Under the pieces are notes generated by a model, which saw only the letters and a program-made list of their open reading frames with translations, had not been told where the DNA came from and did no database searches. A DNA stretch of 64,000 nt from the NCBI RefSeq assembly GCF_025024155.1, contig NW_026251714.1, forward strand, positions 124,001 through 188,000. Reading direction: 5' to 3'. The stretch is from Gamsiella multidivaricata. Taxonomy: Eukaryota > Mortierellomycota > Mortierellomycetes > Mortierellales > Mortierellaceae. Of this stretch, positions 50,801 through 64,000 are shown piece after piece. The stretch's first letter is position 1. Each line of letters begins with the position of its first letter. Made by a program: the position numbers and the translations under genes.

Positions 50801-51231
50801 AGCGCGAGGTGGCATGCGCGGTCGTGGGTGTCCTGGGACGGGCTTGCGATGATGGCGTTAATGAAGAACTGACTGAAGTTTCCGCGTCTACAGACACCCG
50901 ACATGCCCGAACGATTTTTTGTTAGCTACATAGCCCTTATTTTTTACTTTTGCATCTCTTACATCATACAAGGGGAGCTTTCTGTCAGTCCAATGGGGTT
51001 ACCTCTCTCCTCGTTATGAACACTGGATAGGGATTGATACCGATGGCTTCCTGCCGTAGAGGATTTTGAATGACCTTTGGCCTGGTCCTGAGCGCTGGGT
51101 TCGTGTGATGTCGAAAACGAGACGTTCTCCTTGTCCTTGTGTTTCTTTGACGCGAGATTTCCTGCTTTGGCTGATTGCGACCTACTCAGAGGATCGATGG
51201 GCCCGGAACGGGAACCCCCTGAGAGTAGCAT
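47820..51231 (-). CDS. Large coiled-coil protein, family not recognised
   Basis: Two exons keep frame: 51231-51003 and 50887-47820 (1,098 aa). The first about 310 residues are Ser/Arg/Thr-rich and likely disordered. From about 320 to the end the sequence is almost continuous heptad coiled coil, rich in Glu, Gln, Leu and Arg (for example QVKEYKSRARELEEEL and REVVKHRKMVVKQEGQL). A gap with RIMDQRRRQRQLDIQR lies in the N-terminal part. No motor, GRIP, Spc7 or other named domain is apparent to me. The C-terminal KHRKMVVKQEGQLFLYLSVI is the most compositionally distinct segment and might be a targeting motif. Candidate roles (cytoskeleton, spindle pole, Golgi tether) are guesses from architecture only. 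Intron 1 is 51002-50888. Confidence 0.75.
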
Positions 51232-51631
51232 CGCGTCGCGTCCCGTTTGTTTGTTTATTTTTCCTTCCGTGATGGCCGTGATGGCGGGAATCAGATGAAG
51301 GCAGGGTGGATGTGCGGAAGCAGAGTAGGATGTGGGAAGAAGAAGAAAAAAAATGACAGGTCATTCGGGAAACACAAATAAACTATTTTTTTCGTGCCTT
51401 GAGACAAATCTTGTGCCCAGGGCAGAGAGAACTGAAACCAAATAACTCAGTCCACCCGACAATGTGCAATAATGAAAACATGAGGACAGCGTGCAATCCG
51501 TATGCAAAACCTTGATTCTGTGGTGTGTCAATTGTTGTACCAGACTTCCCCTCCGCCCTTCTCTTTCTTCCCTGCAAAAACAGTGGGGCACATATGTATC
51601 AATAGTTTATTATAAAGCCTTGGTCAAGTCG
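51232..51631. other. Intergenic between coiled-coil gene start and VPS74 stop
   Basis: 400 bp between two minus-strand genes. It should contain the VPS74 polyadenylation region and the coiled-coil gene promoter. No gene is seen. Confidence 0.4.
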
Positions 51632-53285
51632 TTAAAGAATGCTGTCCATCTTCGTGAACACGTTCAGCACAGCTGCAATGATCTCCATCTGCAGCTCCTT
51701 TCCTGCCAGCTCGCCCTTGCTCGCATTCGATTGGAACGGATATACGCTATAGTCATTCAATAACTCATCCACCTTGGTATATGCGCGCTCCCGCATCTCG
51801 TGGTTGAGATACACGAGCGCATTCTCGAGCACATTCGCTGCATAGGCTGAACAGACCATCGCGACCGTCCTCAGTTGCTGGTAGACGACAGGCGAGTTCT
51901 GCTCCGCCAACGACGGTGATGATCCTGTCGAGCGATTGATCAAAGCCGTGCATGCTCGTTTGACGACCTCCTCCTTGACTGCAGAATCTGTTACTGGGTG
52001 GGTCGCCATATCAAAGATCAAGAAGTTGCGCTTCTCTGTCCGGAGAACACCCTTATCCACAAGTCCTTTTGCCAGTCGCTCCCGGACCTGCTTCAATTGA
52101 AATCCAATCTTCATCACATTCCACGTCTCGCCTAATAACAATAAGGGAGATGAACGCATAACAAATCTACATTAGCTTTGGAGGGGTGGGAGACGGCGAG
52201 AGAGGGGAGGGGATCCGTTCGGACCGCAGTATGTGATTAATAAAGGCAAGACATCGCTCTTACCACTCATGAGATCAATCCATTGGCCGACACTCATTCT
52301 CTCTTGCGTTGAACCAATCATTTTCAGGGCCTCATCGAGAAGGGTTTCTCCCGTCAACTTTTCGCTCACGACTTCAATGTACCGGTCTGCAAGAGGATAT
52401 TTGCGCCTGTTGGGGTCCTTGACCATAGCAATTCGATGGCGAAAGGCGAGTTCCATCAAAATGCATCCTCGAAGCGTATAAGAAATGTTGTCGTTCCAGA
52501 ATGAAAGGTATCCCTAAATAAGGAGTAAGGAGAACATAGCTCGCGTTAGCATGACTCACTTACTACTACTACTACTACTACCCCCTCCCCTCTTTTCATT
52601 CTTTTCTGCAGTGGCATGCTCCTGTCAAACAAAACCAATGCGCCATCAAGGCACCAGAGACATGATCAGGAAGATCAGATCTTGAGCCGCGGAGGATAAC
52701 GTTTTTATGCGTGTGCGCCGAGGAATGCAATTAAAAATACCCGAGTACAAAATACAAAATGCTAAAAATAAAGAGAATCGAGAATAATAAAGAGAATCGA
52801 GAATAAAAAAGAGAACAAGGCGTCCTCCAATGCTCCGCCCTCATTATGTCCTCATTGTGTATCATCAGTCTGCTGAAAATCGTGGCTGCTTGGTCGCAAG
52901 AGATCCTGCTTCAGCTGTCGAATAGGAGAATAATCTGTTCTGGTACTAATGGCTATGCTAGGCCAATCTGAGTCGATAAAGAGGCAACTGTTGTGCTTCT
53001 CATGTCGACTGCAGTGTGTAAAAGTGAGTTGGTGAATAAAAAGAGAAAAAGTACCTGCTTGTCCTTAAGTCCTAAGAGCAGAACTTCCTCCATTAACGTC
53101 AGTCTGGGTTGCGTTTTGTTCTCGTCCTCCATCTGCAGATCTCTTGGGTCGGAGGCGATCTTGCCATCTGTGCTGGAGCGACGACTGCCTCCTGACTGCG
53201 GTCCTGATGATGGTGCTGAAGAGTTGTGGGCCGAGTCGGATGCACCAGCCCCGCGACGCCGTGAAAGTCCTCCAGCCGATGACAT
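51632..53285 (-). CDS. VPS74: Vps74/GOLPH3 (GPP34) PI4P-binding Golgi protein
   Basis: Three exons keep frame: 53285-53055, 52513-52264, 52131-51632 (326 aa; Vps74 is 345, GOLPH3 298). A Ser/Gly-rich disordered start contains SRRRGAG, a basic cluster as in GOLPH3. The GPP34 domain (about 63-326) opens with RLTLMEEVLLLGLKDKQGYL, then SFWNDNISYTLRGCIL, PLADRYIEVV, TGETLLDEALKMI, WIDLMSGETWNVMK and VRERLAKGLVDKGVLRTEKR. This is the fold that binds PI4P and retains glycosyltransferases in the Golgi via COPI. Trp of SFWND and the Arg in RLAKGLVDKG correspond to the PI4P pocket region in the family. Intron 1 is 541 nt (53054-52514) and includes a TAC microsatellite at about 52561-52581. Confidence 0.94.
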
Positions 53286-56200
53286 TGTGTCCAAATGAAC
53301 TGTGACGATGAGTGAATGAGAGAAAGTGCTGAAAGCGGAGGAGGGAAGAAAGATGATTTGAGAATAAAAAAGTCGTGAAATAGAGCTTTCTGCTCACACT
53401 ACAATCGTAAAGTAGACATGTGGGGTACAAGATTATTTTTTTGACACGTCACTTAGGCCGGGCCTGGGCTGAGCTCCACGTCAATTGCAACGCGCGTTTC
53501 AATTGACACCCACGTTCAATTGCCAAGGGCAGATCAATCGCTACGCGCGTTCAACCTCCCGGGAAATAAGATAGATAAGGAAGTTCTGTTGCTGCTGAGC
53601 GTAAAAAAAGAAGATCTGGTCTAACCTGACCTGACCTGACCTTTAAAGGTGCTTCGACTTTCATAACATTATTCACTGTGCGCAACGTGAAGCTTGTGAG
53701 AAGAACTGAGCAATGTTGTCCATGTAATACACGCAAAATACATAAATCCAATATATTCGGCCTATGCTTCAACAATGACAACCGGAAACAAACAAAGACC
53801 GTGGAAAGAAGTAGCGAGAGTGCATACCAATGCAGACGTATGAATAATAGCTTATGGGCAATAAACATCGCATGTGCCTTCATGTCCTTATTTCGTGAAA
53901 CCGTATCGACTCTCCGCCTACTTTGGTCTACTTATATGCTTCGACAGTGTGTGAATCGCGCCGTCAATTTGTTCCGCAGAATACGGTCGACTGTTAGTTT
54001 GTCGGTCTTGGCTGTAGGTGCACTTGGCGCAAGTCTCGACTCTTCAAAGTCGCACAACTTTAAAAGTAACATGTCCAGAAAACAGCGCCCACATTGATGT
54101 TTAAAAAGAGCGGAATAGTAGTCTACTATGGCGCCTGCGACAAAGCCCTATGAGGCGTACAATTAGTAATGTCGAAGGATCTATCCCTCCGTTCGAATTT
54201 GCCTTTAGCAAGCTATGTGTTCCTGAAGAGCCCTCGGCTCGGAGGACGGTAGGTAATGCACACCGTATTTGGTGTCTTTGCCTCTTGTTTCTCGCTTAAT
54301 GCATATAAGGTATTTAGTTTGTTGATCCACGACAAGCTGTTGTTGTTTCTCTTAAGCGAGGGCGAAGCTTTAAGATTCTAGCCCACTTTTGCCCCGGTGG
54401 ACATGTTTATTTCACCAGCGCCCAAACGATGAAGTTTGGACGGAATACAAACGGGCTTCAGCTGCGCAAGGCCTCTCTTGCCTTTAAACTATATCCCTTG
54501 AGATGGTACCTAGTTTACACAAAAGTCGAGAAACGTGCGAGTGCCTGAACTATGGCACAAAATGACACATACCAGCAAATCGCTTCCTGAATTTGAGGTC
54601 TGTAATTTCAATGCATAGATGACGAGGGGTCCCGGCCTGGATTCAAAAATAGAAGAGTACTTCAGAGGCGAGGTCTCATGGTCATCATTGCTTTCAGTGA
54701 TAGAAGTAGTAGGGACCTTTCCAAATTATGTATCCAACTGCTGTAGCATGATACGGCCAACAGGCTAGGACATTTATACACCAAGATACATACATGACCA
54801 TGTCATACTGCAGATAGTGTCTATCCATCCTTACATTCTTTCTTTGTCGTCCATAAAGTTCTCAAGAAAAAAAATGGCATTCGAAAGCGCATGAAATTGT
54901 TATGGAGGCTGATCGGCTTCTGGGATCCCCCGCTCCTCCAAATGCTAGAGATATCGTTCCACACAGCAACGGTACCGAGGCTCATTTTATTTTATTTTCA
55001 GTGGTTTCATCGGGGTATATGACAAATCTCTCGCACGAGGTATCTTTGGGAGATCACCGCTAATAATAATAATTAAAAAAAAAAAAGCATATTGACAAAA
55101 TGGTACCCACGTACACAAGGATCATCCTATGGTGTCCACGTTTTCGTTTTGTAATCAAGCGGCGCAGATTGAAAAATGGCGCATAGCAATTGATAAGAGG
55201 GGACTCTTTGAGACCGACTACTTTCTATCTTGCCCGGTTCGACCAACGTGTTTACATGAACACGATAATTCTGCGCAAACGAACTAAGGAGCTATAGTGC
55301 ACAGAGTACATGACATACCGGGCAAGATAAAAATCAGAAACATAGGCGTATCGCTGTCATCTCCGTCGGGATCATCGTCGTCATCATCATCAGTCCCCAG
55401 GGCGGATCTTCGAAAATAAAAAATGTCTTTCGCCATGATTTTTTTTTCAAAGTTCATTCAGGGCCCGATCTGTGTGTGACAACAGTGCAAGCGCACTTGT
55501 TTGTTCGAATTACATCTTCCCACCTAGTCCCAAAGGAGGGAAGTAAAGCATAGGGCATCGGAAACTTCTCACCATCACACTGGTAATCCACCTTGTTCTG
55601 CGCTATGGGAGGCGACCCGTTTTCACCTCTGTTTGATTTATCATAGTCCGCCTCTTGCTTGCTGGAGCTTTTTTTTTTCATAAACGGGACATTGGATCGA
55701 ATGTACATTGGTATATAAAACTCAAAAGAATTCAGGGTTCTTGTTTACGCTCATGTCCAGCAATCTCTGTCGTCGGATCTCTACTTTGGGGTAAGTACCA
55801 TTTATTACGTGGTTAACTCAGTTGGTTAAACATGAAGTCTACCACCAGAGGACCCATCACTGAGAGATAAACAAAGATGAGCAAAAAAACTTGAACACGA
55901 GCTGCGCGTTGCGCGTCTCCGTAATTCTACCGAGTTGACTTTTCCCCCTTCCCTCTCCCCAGCTCGCGCTTTAACGAGCCCGCTATAGCTAATTCTATTT
56001 CGAGTTGTCATAGGACCACACTTGCCAAGCCTGCTTCGTGTATTTTTTACATTAAAAAAAAAAAAAAAAACCATCCCTCAGGCCGCCAGGGTCTTCAATC
56101 TACCGAGGAAAACCGGGATTTGAAGGGGGAAAATATTCAAGGCTGTTGCTTTACTTTATTTTATTTTTTCGAGCGGCAGAACCGAAAGCCGGAAGTCAAC

Positions 56201-58971
56201 ACAAAAAGTTGTTCCTCAAAATTTGAGAACTCTGGAGTTCCGGATTTCCGTGAAGTCAAGGGTCCTTTTCGCAGCCTCCTCTATCCGTGGGCTGATTTAT
56301 TTCTTTTGGAAGAGGGTGATTCGTGGGTAAAAAGGACAAACAGCCCTGCCTGTTTTAATGAGCAATTAAAAGTGCACAAGAAAGCCGCAAGACTATCGAG
56401 AGTAGGATAAATAGTGCTGCACCGCCAAATAAGGAGAGAAGGAAGGAAGAAGTAATCCCTGCGGCGACTGAATATAGCAAAGATGTCTTTTTTTTTTGTG
56501 TCCGGCCGGATAATATTTTAACTCGTCCAGCCAACCAAAGTGCACAGCTCGCCCAAAACCTTGAAGTAGGAAGGACACTTTTGTTTTTCAAACGACGGAC
56601 GTGCAGTCCTAGATCTGCTTAGATCGTTGGTTGCGCTGTGTGTGCTCGTAACATGCATAGTCCATCAGCACTCGGTCGAGGCGATAAATGGAAGTTGGAC
56701 GTAGGGCCAGGAGGGGTTCTTTGGAATGAAATGGAATACTGCCCTTCCCCTGACAGTCGTTGCTGGTCATGTATGGACTGAACGTGGAAACGTGGGACAG
56801 GAGGAAACCCGATCCAGACTTCTTTCTCTAGTCTTGACAAGGAAGTTGATGGCAATGTCCTCTGACCTTTTGCCGTTGTGGGGAGGCTAGCTATACAGGT
56901 CGAAACATATAACTTCTAAAAAAAAGGGTCCCTTGAGGAAGAGGTACATGGATAAGATACCATGATACAAAACCAATGGGTGGCATGATGAAACAAATTA
57001 GGTTATAAAACAAGGATGACCTGGTACCTGGCTGGCATCATAGATGAAGGAGAATTTGATCAGGGACCGTCCCGATTTGAGAATATCAGAAAAAAGCTAT
57101 GCAGGGGTAGTAGCGACCCGTGGGTGGTCGCCCTAACGCGACCATGTTATCTCTAGTGCTCATAAGTTTTAACCCTAGGAAATGGTCATGGATGCTACTC
57201 CATAAATAACGGATGTACACGACTATGATGACATTAAGCATTTTATTTTGAGACATGAAAACCTGTTCAGTCAAAGAAGTATTTTTCTTTGCATAAAACC
57301 AGTACGGTAGAAACACTTGCCGACATGGCCAACTTTTTTTTTCTTCGCCTTGGTGCGAAAATCATGTCTATTCAAGGAGGAATCAGAGCACGCTCACTTT
57401 GATTGCCGTAAATTAAAGCCCTTTTTTTTTTTTTGCTTGCCACATATAGCACGTCGGTATCAATGCAGTTGCGCTTAAAACTGGACATCCAATAAGTGAG
57501 AACGACGCAAGGGACCGGTAACTCTATGCTCTCGCGTGCTGGGTACGACTCTGGCGGAAATGAATAGCCCGATCCCTTTACTCTATTTTGGTTTTTGGAC
57601 ATTGCAGTCGCATGTGTTTTATTTCTAGTGGTAAACTCCTTCTTTTTGTCGGTATGATAGACTATAGAGCGCTTTTAGGAGAGAATGATACGGAATGAGC
57701 GCATAAAAGAAGGTTAGAGTGCTCTGAAGATGGACGAAGAGGTGGGTGTATGTGTGGAGGGCTATGAAATACTAAAACGTAACAGCACAAACCATTTAGG
57801 CTTTGTTCCTCAACAATAATGGGTGCCTGTTTACCCTGGTCGCCACAGGACGAGGTAAAGTGGTAAAACGCTATATTTTTCCACAGTACCCTACCACCAT
57901 AGGCGCTCGCCTCGGTCCATTACAGTTCCGTTCCTAGCTTTTCCTTTGTTACTAAGAATAAGCGAGAGATGTAAATGTGGAAAGTATCGGTTGCGGGAGT
58001 TGGTAAAAGATCAGAGATGGCTGACGAAGACAGCGCCAAACGATCGCCGACGGACAATGTCCGGAAGATTCGTCCACATACGTACAGTGTGCGCGCAGCC
58101 CACGTAATCGCCGAGATCAAAGAGGAAAGAATAATAAAGTGTTAAAATGAGCAGAAAGGTTGCGCAAGAGGGCGAGGGAACAAGGAGAAGAATAAGAAGG
58201 AAAGACGGCAAGAAAAAAAAGGATAAACACAGAGCCGGGGGGAGGGGAGAAGGGCAGCTAGAGAAAAAGACTATTTTTTTTAGAAAGCGGATAGGAACGA
58301 CGAGAAACAAGGAAAAGGGAAAAGAAAAAAAAATGCTTATTTTCAATTGGGGAATGAATGATGAATGCGGAATATATTCTGCTGCTCATTCCAGCTGCCG
58401 CTGGGGAGGATGCAAATCAAATGCGATGCTTTTCTATTTATCTTTTTTGACTCAGTGGGAGGAGTGTGCAGCAGTCTAGATGTCCGGAGAGTGGGGGGAG
58501 GGTGTTTAGAATAGGATGCTCGATTGAGTGATCTCATATTCGTATTCATTCTCGCTCGCTATCGCACAGTGCCCATAGTCTACATACAATACAGCTTGTT
58601 TCTCTATCGCCAAACATGTCATCGACCGCACCTTAAAACTCTCTTTTCATGTCCATGTTCTTGTTGGACAAAGGCGGCCCTTATAAATACCTGGCCACCA
58701 ATTTTAAAATTCTCCTCCCCACTCCACCCATCCTCCTCTTCCTCTTCTCTGCCTCCTGCTCCCCCTTCCCAAACATATCTCGAACACCCCAACACACTCT
58801 GCGCCATCCATCCATTCCTCATTCGCTCACTCACTCACTCACTCTCTCTCTCTCTCCCTTCACTCAAGCCCCATCCCATCCATCCTCGCTCCTCCCTCCT
58901 GCTGCGAGTCCCACTCTCCTCTACTACTCCTCCTCCCCCAGCCATAACAACCTCCAGCTGTACAGTCCACA
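53286..58971. other. 5.7-kb stretch with no recognised gene
   Basis: It lies between the divergent starts of VPS74 (-) and the WOPR gene (+). Reading frames are all under 175 codons, overlap on both strands, and resemble no family I can name; the longest (58524-59042 +) is CT-rich leader sequence. Notable items: ACGCGCG/CAATTG-rich short repeats at 53470-53560, TGACC repeats at 53621-53642, a MITE-like inverted-repeat element at 55226-55329, and poly-A/T runs. The last about 1 kb is likely promoter and 5' UTR for the WOPR gene, since regulators of this family often have long upstream regions. Decayed mobile DNA elsewhere is possible but not shown. Confidence 0.4.
55226..55329. mobile_element. 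MITE-like 100-bp inverted-repeat element with TA flanks
   Basis: TCTTGCCCGGT at 55228-55238 and its exact reverse complement at 55317-55327 enclose about 78 bp. TA lies at both outer edges (55226-55227, 55328-55329), the duplication expected for Tc1/mariner-type transposition. No coding capacity. The repeats are short, so chance is not excluded. Confidence 0.5.
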
Positions 58972-60472
58972 ATGGAACACGGATCGATGGAGACCTATTT
59001 CGGTCTCATCAAGACCCCGCACGATGCCCTTGTCGTCTTTGAAGGCAAGTGCTGATATGCTTATCCCCCTCTTTCCATGGTTGTATCTTTGTGTGTGTGT
59101 TTGTTTGAGCGTTTGTGCCTGTGTGTTTGTGCCTGTATCTGTGTCAACGCGCTTGGTGGCAATCTTTCAATGCCATGGGTTCAAGGCTTGGAAAATTGCG
59201 TGCCTGCCTGTACAGCCCACAGTTGCAGGTCCAAATCCAGCCCAGCCCAGCCCAGCCCAACCCAACCCAGCCTAGTTAGCGCCACCGCGATGCTTGAATG
59301 TTGTTCCAGATCTCTTTGGACTGACATTCCTATGTTTATTTATTTTCGTGTTCAACACAGCCTGTCGCCTCGGCCATCTCTCTCGCGTACATCGCCGTCT
59401 TTCAGATATCGAGCGTCAGTGCGTCCGTTCTGGATCCGTCTATTGCTTCGACGAGCGCGAGGCCGGCATGCGTCGCTGGACTGATGGCAAAAGCTGGAGT
59501 CCCAGTCGCGTCACCGGCAGCTTTCTTACCTATCGCGAGCTTGACGATTCCCAGGGCAACCATACTGGTAAGAATGTCTACCGCGACAAGGGCCTGTTGA
59601 AGCAATCCTTCAGCATCACGACCTCGGACAACCAGAAGCTCCACCTTATCTCGTATTACACAAATGACGATGTCAACTCTGGACGTCTTCATAACACGCC
59701 GACCCTGGATCTGCGTTTCACCGACATTGTCGTCCCCAAGGGTGTTTATCCAGAGACGGGAGCTCATGGTGAACACTCTGCCCCATCTGTGAGCCAGTCC
59801 AGCCCTTCGCCTCCTATGCCGAACCGCCCCAGACATCGTCCCCGAGAGGAGGACGCTTCGTCGCTACGCGTAGATGCTAAGGCTGGTACTCATCATCGCC
59901 ATCGCCGAAACGACTCGGCATCTTCGACGCATTCTACCCATCGTCGTACCAACTCTGGCTCTCTTGGCTTGAAAGATCATCGCTATTCGCCGATCCAGAC
60001 GACTGAGGGAAAGCATGTTGGCTCCCGATCTCGTTCTAACAGCAACCTTGCTGTATACTCGTCTTCGGCCCCCAAGAGTACCTTCCATGACCAACGATTC
60101 AAATCCTCGAGTCCATCTGCACCCAACACCTACTCTCCAGCTGCTTCGTGGGCCTCTGATGATGACCATCCCATTGCAGCTGATGGAATGATGGCTGAGC
60201 CGATGCATTTCCACAGGCCTACTGGAGGCGCGGCACCAATGGCGATTCCAGCACTGGCTGAACTTCCTCCTCTCCATCATGGCTACGGGAGCAAGCCCAA
60301 GGATCGCGCCAGGAATCCTCACGAACAGGATTCGCTTTCTGTCCTTGCCAACCTTGCAGCACACTCGATGCTGTTGCCCAAGCTGGAGCCTAAAGAAATG
60401 TCAAGGGAAAAGTCTCGCTGGGTCGAGGACGATCGCCAGCTGCGTGCCTTGTCTTCGATGCTCCGTCTTTAA
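58972..60472 (+). CDS. WOPR-family (Gti1/Pac2/Wor1/Ryp1) transcription factor
   Basis: Two exons keep frame: 58972-59044 and 59361-60472 (394 aa). The WOPR domain fills about 7-165: METYFGLIKTPHDALVVFEA, CRLGHLSRVHRRLSDIERQ, RSGSVYCFDEREAGMRRWTDG, WSPSRVTGSFLTYREL, LLKQSFSI and HLISYY. This domain binds DNA and controls development, morphology switches and secondary metabolism in fungi. The first half (WOPRa) and second half (WOPRb) are joined by a short linker here. The C-terminal half (about 165-394) is Ser/His/Pro-rich and unstructured, with RHRPREED and basic clusters that may include the nuclear signal. Intron 1 (59045-59360) starts with GC (GAAG/GCAAGT) and carries an AGCCC/AACCC repeat at about 59238-59272. 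Confidence 0.93.
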
Positions 60473-61218
60473 GAGGCTCATTAACAGCCCCAACGACTTC
60501 ATTCCCACGCTCACAAGCCGCCGATAACCTTGTTCGCAATCGAACGTTGATCGTTTGTTGACACGAACTTGTTTGTATAGTACCCTTTTCCAGATCTCAA
60601 CTCTCTGTAACATACAATTCCGACCGCTATTCCTCTCAGTTGCAATGAGATAGATATCTCATTTTATACATCATGTACCATAGTCCCTCTACCTTGCGTG
60701 CTATCCCCTTGAGTAGCTACATCGTGGTTTCCCATTCTTCGAGCAGAGCGATATTCAATAAATACGATTTCGAAGATCATATTTTTACCGAGATAGGATA
60801 ATGATGATGACGGTGCGGTGTCTCGGTCGAATTACTGCATAAAGTCGCTTTGCATCAAGACCTGGGTACGTAGTGACATTGTATCGACCTTGTAACTTGT
60901 CAAAGGCAAGGAGGGTTTCTGATGAGCATTGGGTTGTCCTGGATGTCTCGTACATGGACAGAGAACGCAGGTGTGTAGTCTATACATGCAGCAATTAAAT
61001 TTTAGGCTTCTTCTATCAGTCGCCCGCTATCATTGGCTCGCATGAACTGAGCTAATTCTGAGCAACTCAGACTTCCAAGGCTCGCAACCTAAGTGGCTTG
61101 TGGATTGCGTTCAGAGAGAGGACTTCAGGTCCATGAACCTTTCCTTGCACACCTCCTTTTCCTTCATCCCTTCTCTCTTCATCATCTCCAAGAACCAGTC
61201 TTCTCACCCAACCTAGCC
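60473..61218. other. Intergenic between WOPR stop and GMD start
   Basis: 746 bp between two plus-strand genes. The AATAAATACG at about 60755 may be a polyadenylation signal. Close to the GMD start there is CT-rich leader. No gene is seen. Confidence 0.4.
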
Positions 61219-62876
<1,658 letters not shown>

Positions 62877-63124
62877 AGTTGTTATCTAACCCATCCAGTT
62901 TTGTATTTCTATATATATGTTATTTTTTCTTGGTATGGATATGAACTCTTTTGCCCACATACACACACTACTCATACCCTTTTGTCGTTGATCAGCACTC
63001 AATAGTACTTTCAATCTTCATCGCAAAATTTCCTCACAATAAAAAAAAAAAAAAAAAAAAAGAGTCGAGAATGAAGTTTTTTTTATTCACAAGGGTTTCT
63101 CATATTTTTTATACTTCAATCAAT

Positions 63125-64000
63125 CTACACAGCCGTCTTGTTCTTGTGATGCATGAAGCAGCCCTTCGTGTGATGGACGCCCTCCAATTCAATGCCGACC
63201 GCCTGCAAGTAAGAGTACATGATAGTCGTACCTGTAGAAAATGTCTCAGGAAATGTCAGCAGCCATGGCAAAAATAGCACCTTCTGGGGATCAAAAAAGA
63301 AAAACACGACGAAACACGACAAAAGAAAAAAAAATATGATGAAACACGACGAAGCAAAGGAAATAAAAATAGTCCTGACTTACCCACAAACTTGAATCCT
63401 CGCTTCTTAAGATCGGCGCTCAACCGATCCGACGCCTCGTTACGCGTCAGATAAACTTCTTCTTCTTCTTTCTCCTCCACCTTTTTGTTCCGATTCGGCT
63501 GTTTCTTGTAGGTCTGTAAGAACTGCCAGAATCCGTTTTCGTCCTCGGGTTGGGCTTGGTCGGGGTAGAGTTCATTCAACAGATCCCTGAACGCCCTTGC
63601 GTTGATCATGGAGGCCTCGACTTTTAGTTTGTTCTTGACGATGTTGGTCTGGAGAAGGCGCTCGTTCGAGGCTGGAGAGGTGTAGGTGTCGGCGATGAGG
63701 TTGTAATCAAAGTTATCGTATGCCTCGCGGTAGGCGTCGCGTTTGTGCAGGACCGTGGACCAGGAGAGACCCGCTTGGGCACCTGGGATGACCCAAAAAT
63801 GCGTGTGTTAGCGTAGCGACAATGGGGGAGCAGGGGAAGATTCGCACAATGGAAGCAATCAACATAATGATTCCAATTGTGGGAGAAAAAAAAAGAGGGG
63901 AGCTCACGATTACCTTCGAGGATGATCATCTCAAAGAGATAACGATTCGTGCGGTTGAATCCTTTAGAGATGCACCATTCGGTGTCATGGTACTTTTGTA
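63125..64000 (-). CDS. DNA-3-methyladenine glycosylase I (Tag), partial
   Basis: Three exons visible: to 63914 (from the window edge), 63782-63384, 63231-63125. The 5' part of the gene is beyond base 64000. It removes 3-methyladenine from DNA as the start of base-excision repair. Visible: YHDTEW (His zinc ligand and base-contact region), FEMIILEGAQAGLSW (Glu and Trp of the base pocket), TVLHKRDAYREAYDNFD, RLLQTNIVKNKLKVEASMINARAF, LKKRGFKFVGTTIMYSYLQAVG, and VHHTKGCF, whose His and Cys complete the HhH-linked zinc snap of bacterial Tag. A Lys/Glu-rich insert (KKVEEKEEEEV) within is not in E. coli Tag. Genes of this family in fungi are often considered bacterial in ancestry; the introns here show a resident gene. 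Confidence 0.93.

Noticed and set aside
55226..55245. tRNA T-arm-like GGTTCGACC
   Set aside because: No acceptor, D or anticodon stems at the right distance; the sequence is better explained by the inverted repeat.
55454..57602. Minus-strand frames of 76-84 codons ending in arginine/proline-rich sequence
   Set aside because: No recognisable family, no splice-linked partners, and typical length for chance frames in AT-moderate DNA.
58649..59275. 208-codon frame over the WOPR first exon
   Set aside because: It runs through CT-rich leader and intron repeats in a different frame; the WOPR frame from 58972 has the family's conserved start.

Overview
The window is nuclear DNA of a filamentous fungus. 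Genes lie on both strands about every 2-3 kb and are split by many short introns with GT-AG (sometimes GC-AG) borders. The ALY-type Yra1 sequence, the GDP-mannose 4,6-dehydratase, the EB1 and WOPR genes, the tandem DPBB secreted protein, and a transposon carrying a Fanzor/TnpB-like gene all fit an early-diverging fungus. Mortierellomycota is my best guess; it is an inference, not proven here.

Layout, with each gene spliced by eye so that reading frame is kept across every intron unless stated. 124-2867 (+) NDR/Cbk1 kinase; 3452-5622 (-) secreted kelch receptor-like membrane protein; 7492-9357 (-) DRG2/Rbg2 GTPase; 9700-11280 (-) EB1/Bim1; 13582-14792 (-) histone H1; 15716-19437 (+) Itc1/ACF1-type ISWI subunit; 19665-21716 (-) RING-CH membrane E3; 22150-24291 (-) Yra1/ALYREF; 24939-25274 (+) EMC6; 25533-27598 (-) RBBP4/Msi1 WD40 protein; 27741-33497 a Mutator-like (MULE) transposon; 33533-35510 (-) FYVE-SAP-RING E3 resembling RFFL/RNF34; 35949-36640 (-) Smr protein; 38076-38939 (+) double-DPBB secreted protein; 39367-39900 (-) LSm6; 40185-42043 (+) threonine synthase; 42310-46229 (-) TBC Rab-GAP; 47820-51231 (-) coiled-coil protein; 51632-53285 (-) Vps74/GOLPH3; 58972-60472 (+) WOPR (Gti1/Pac2/Wor1) regulator; 61219-62876 (+) GDP-mannose 4,6-dehydratase; 63125-64000 (-) 3-methyladenine DNA glycosylase I, cut by the window edge.

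The most interesting object is the 5,757-bp element at 27741-33497. It has 35-bp imperfect terminal inverted repeats and a perfect 9-bp target-site duplication. Inside are two divergent genes: a DDE MULE transposase with a SWIM zinc finger (794 aa, apparently intact), and a Fanzor (eukaryotic TnpB-like, RuvC) gene that has a reading-frame break just before its zinc ribbon. The element sits between the 3' end of the RING E3 gene and the start of RBBP4, and leaves only about 130 bp of original DNA upstream of the RBBP4 start codon.

The host genes are mostly housekeeping and do not form a pathway cluster. Several are chromatin or RNA factors (H1 head-to-head with ITC1, RBBP4, Yra1, LSm6). About 5.7 kb (53286-58971) holds no gene I can recognise; it contains a MITE-like 100-bp element.
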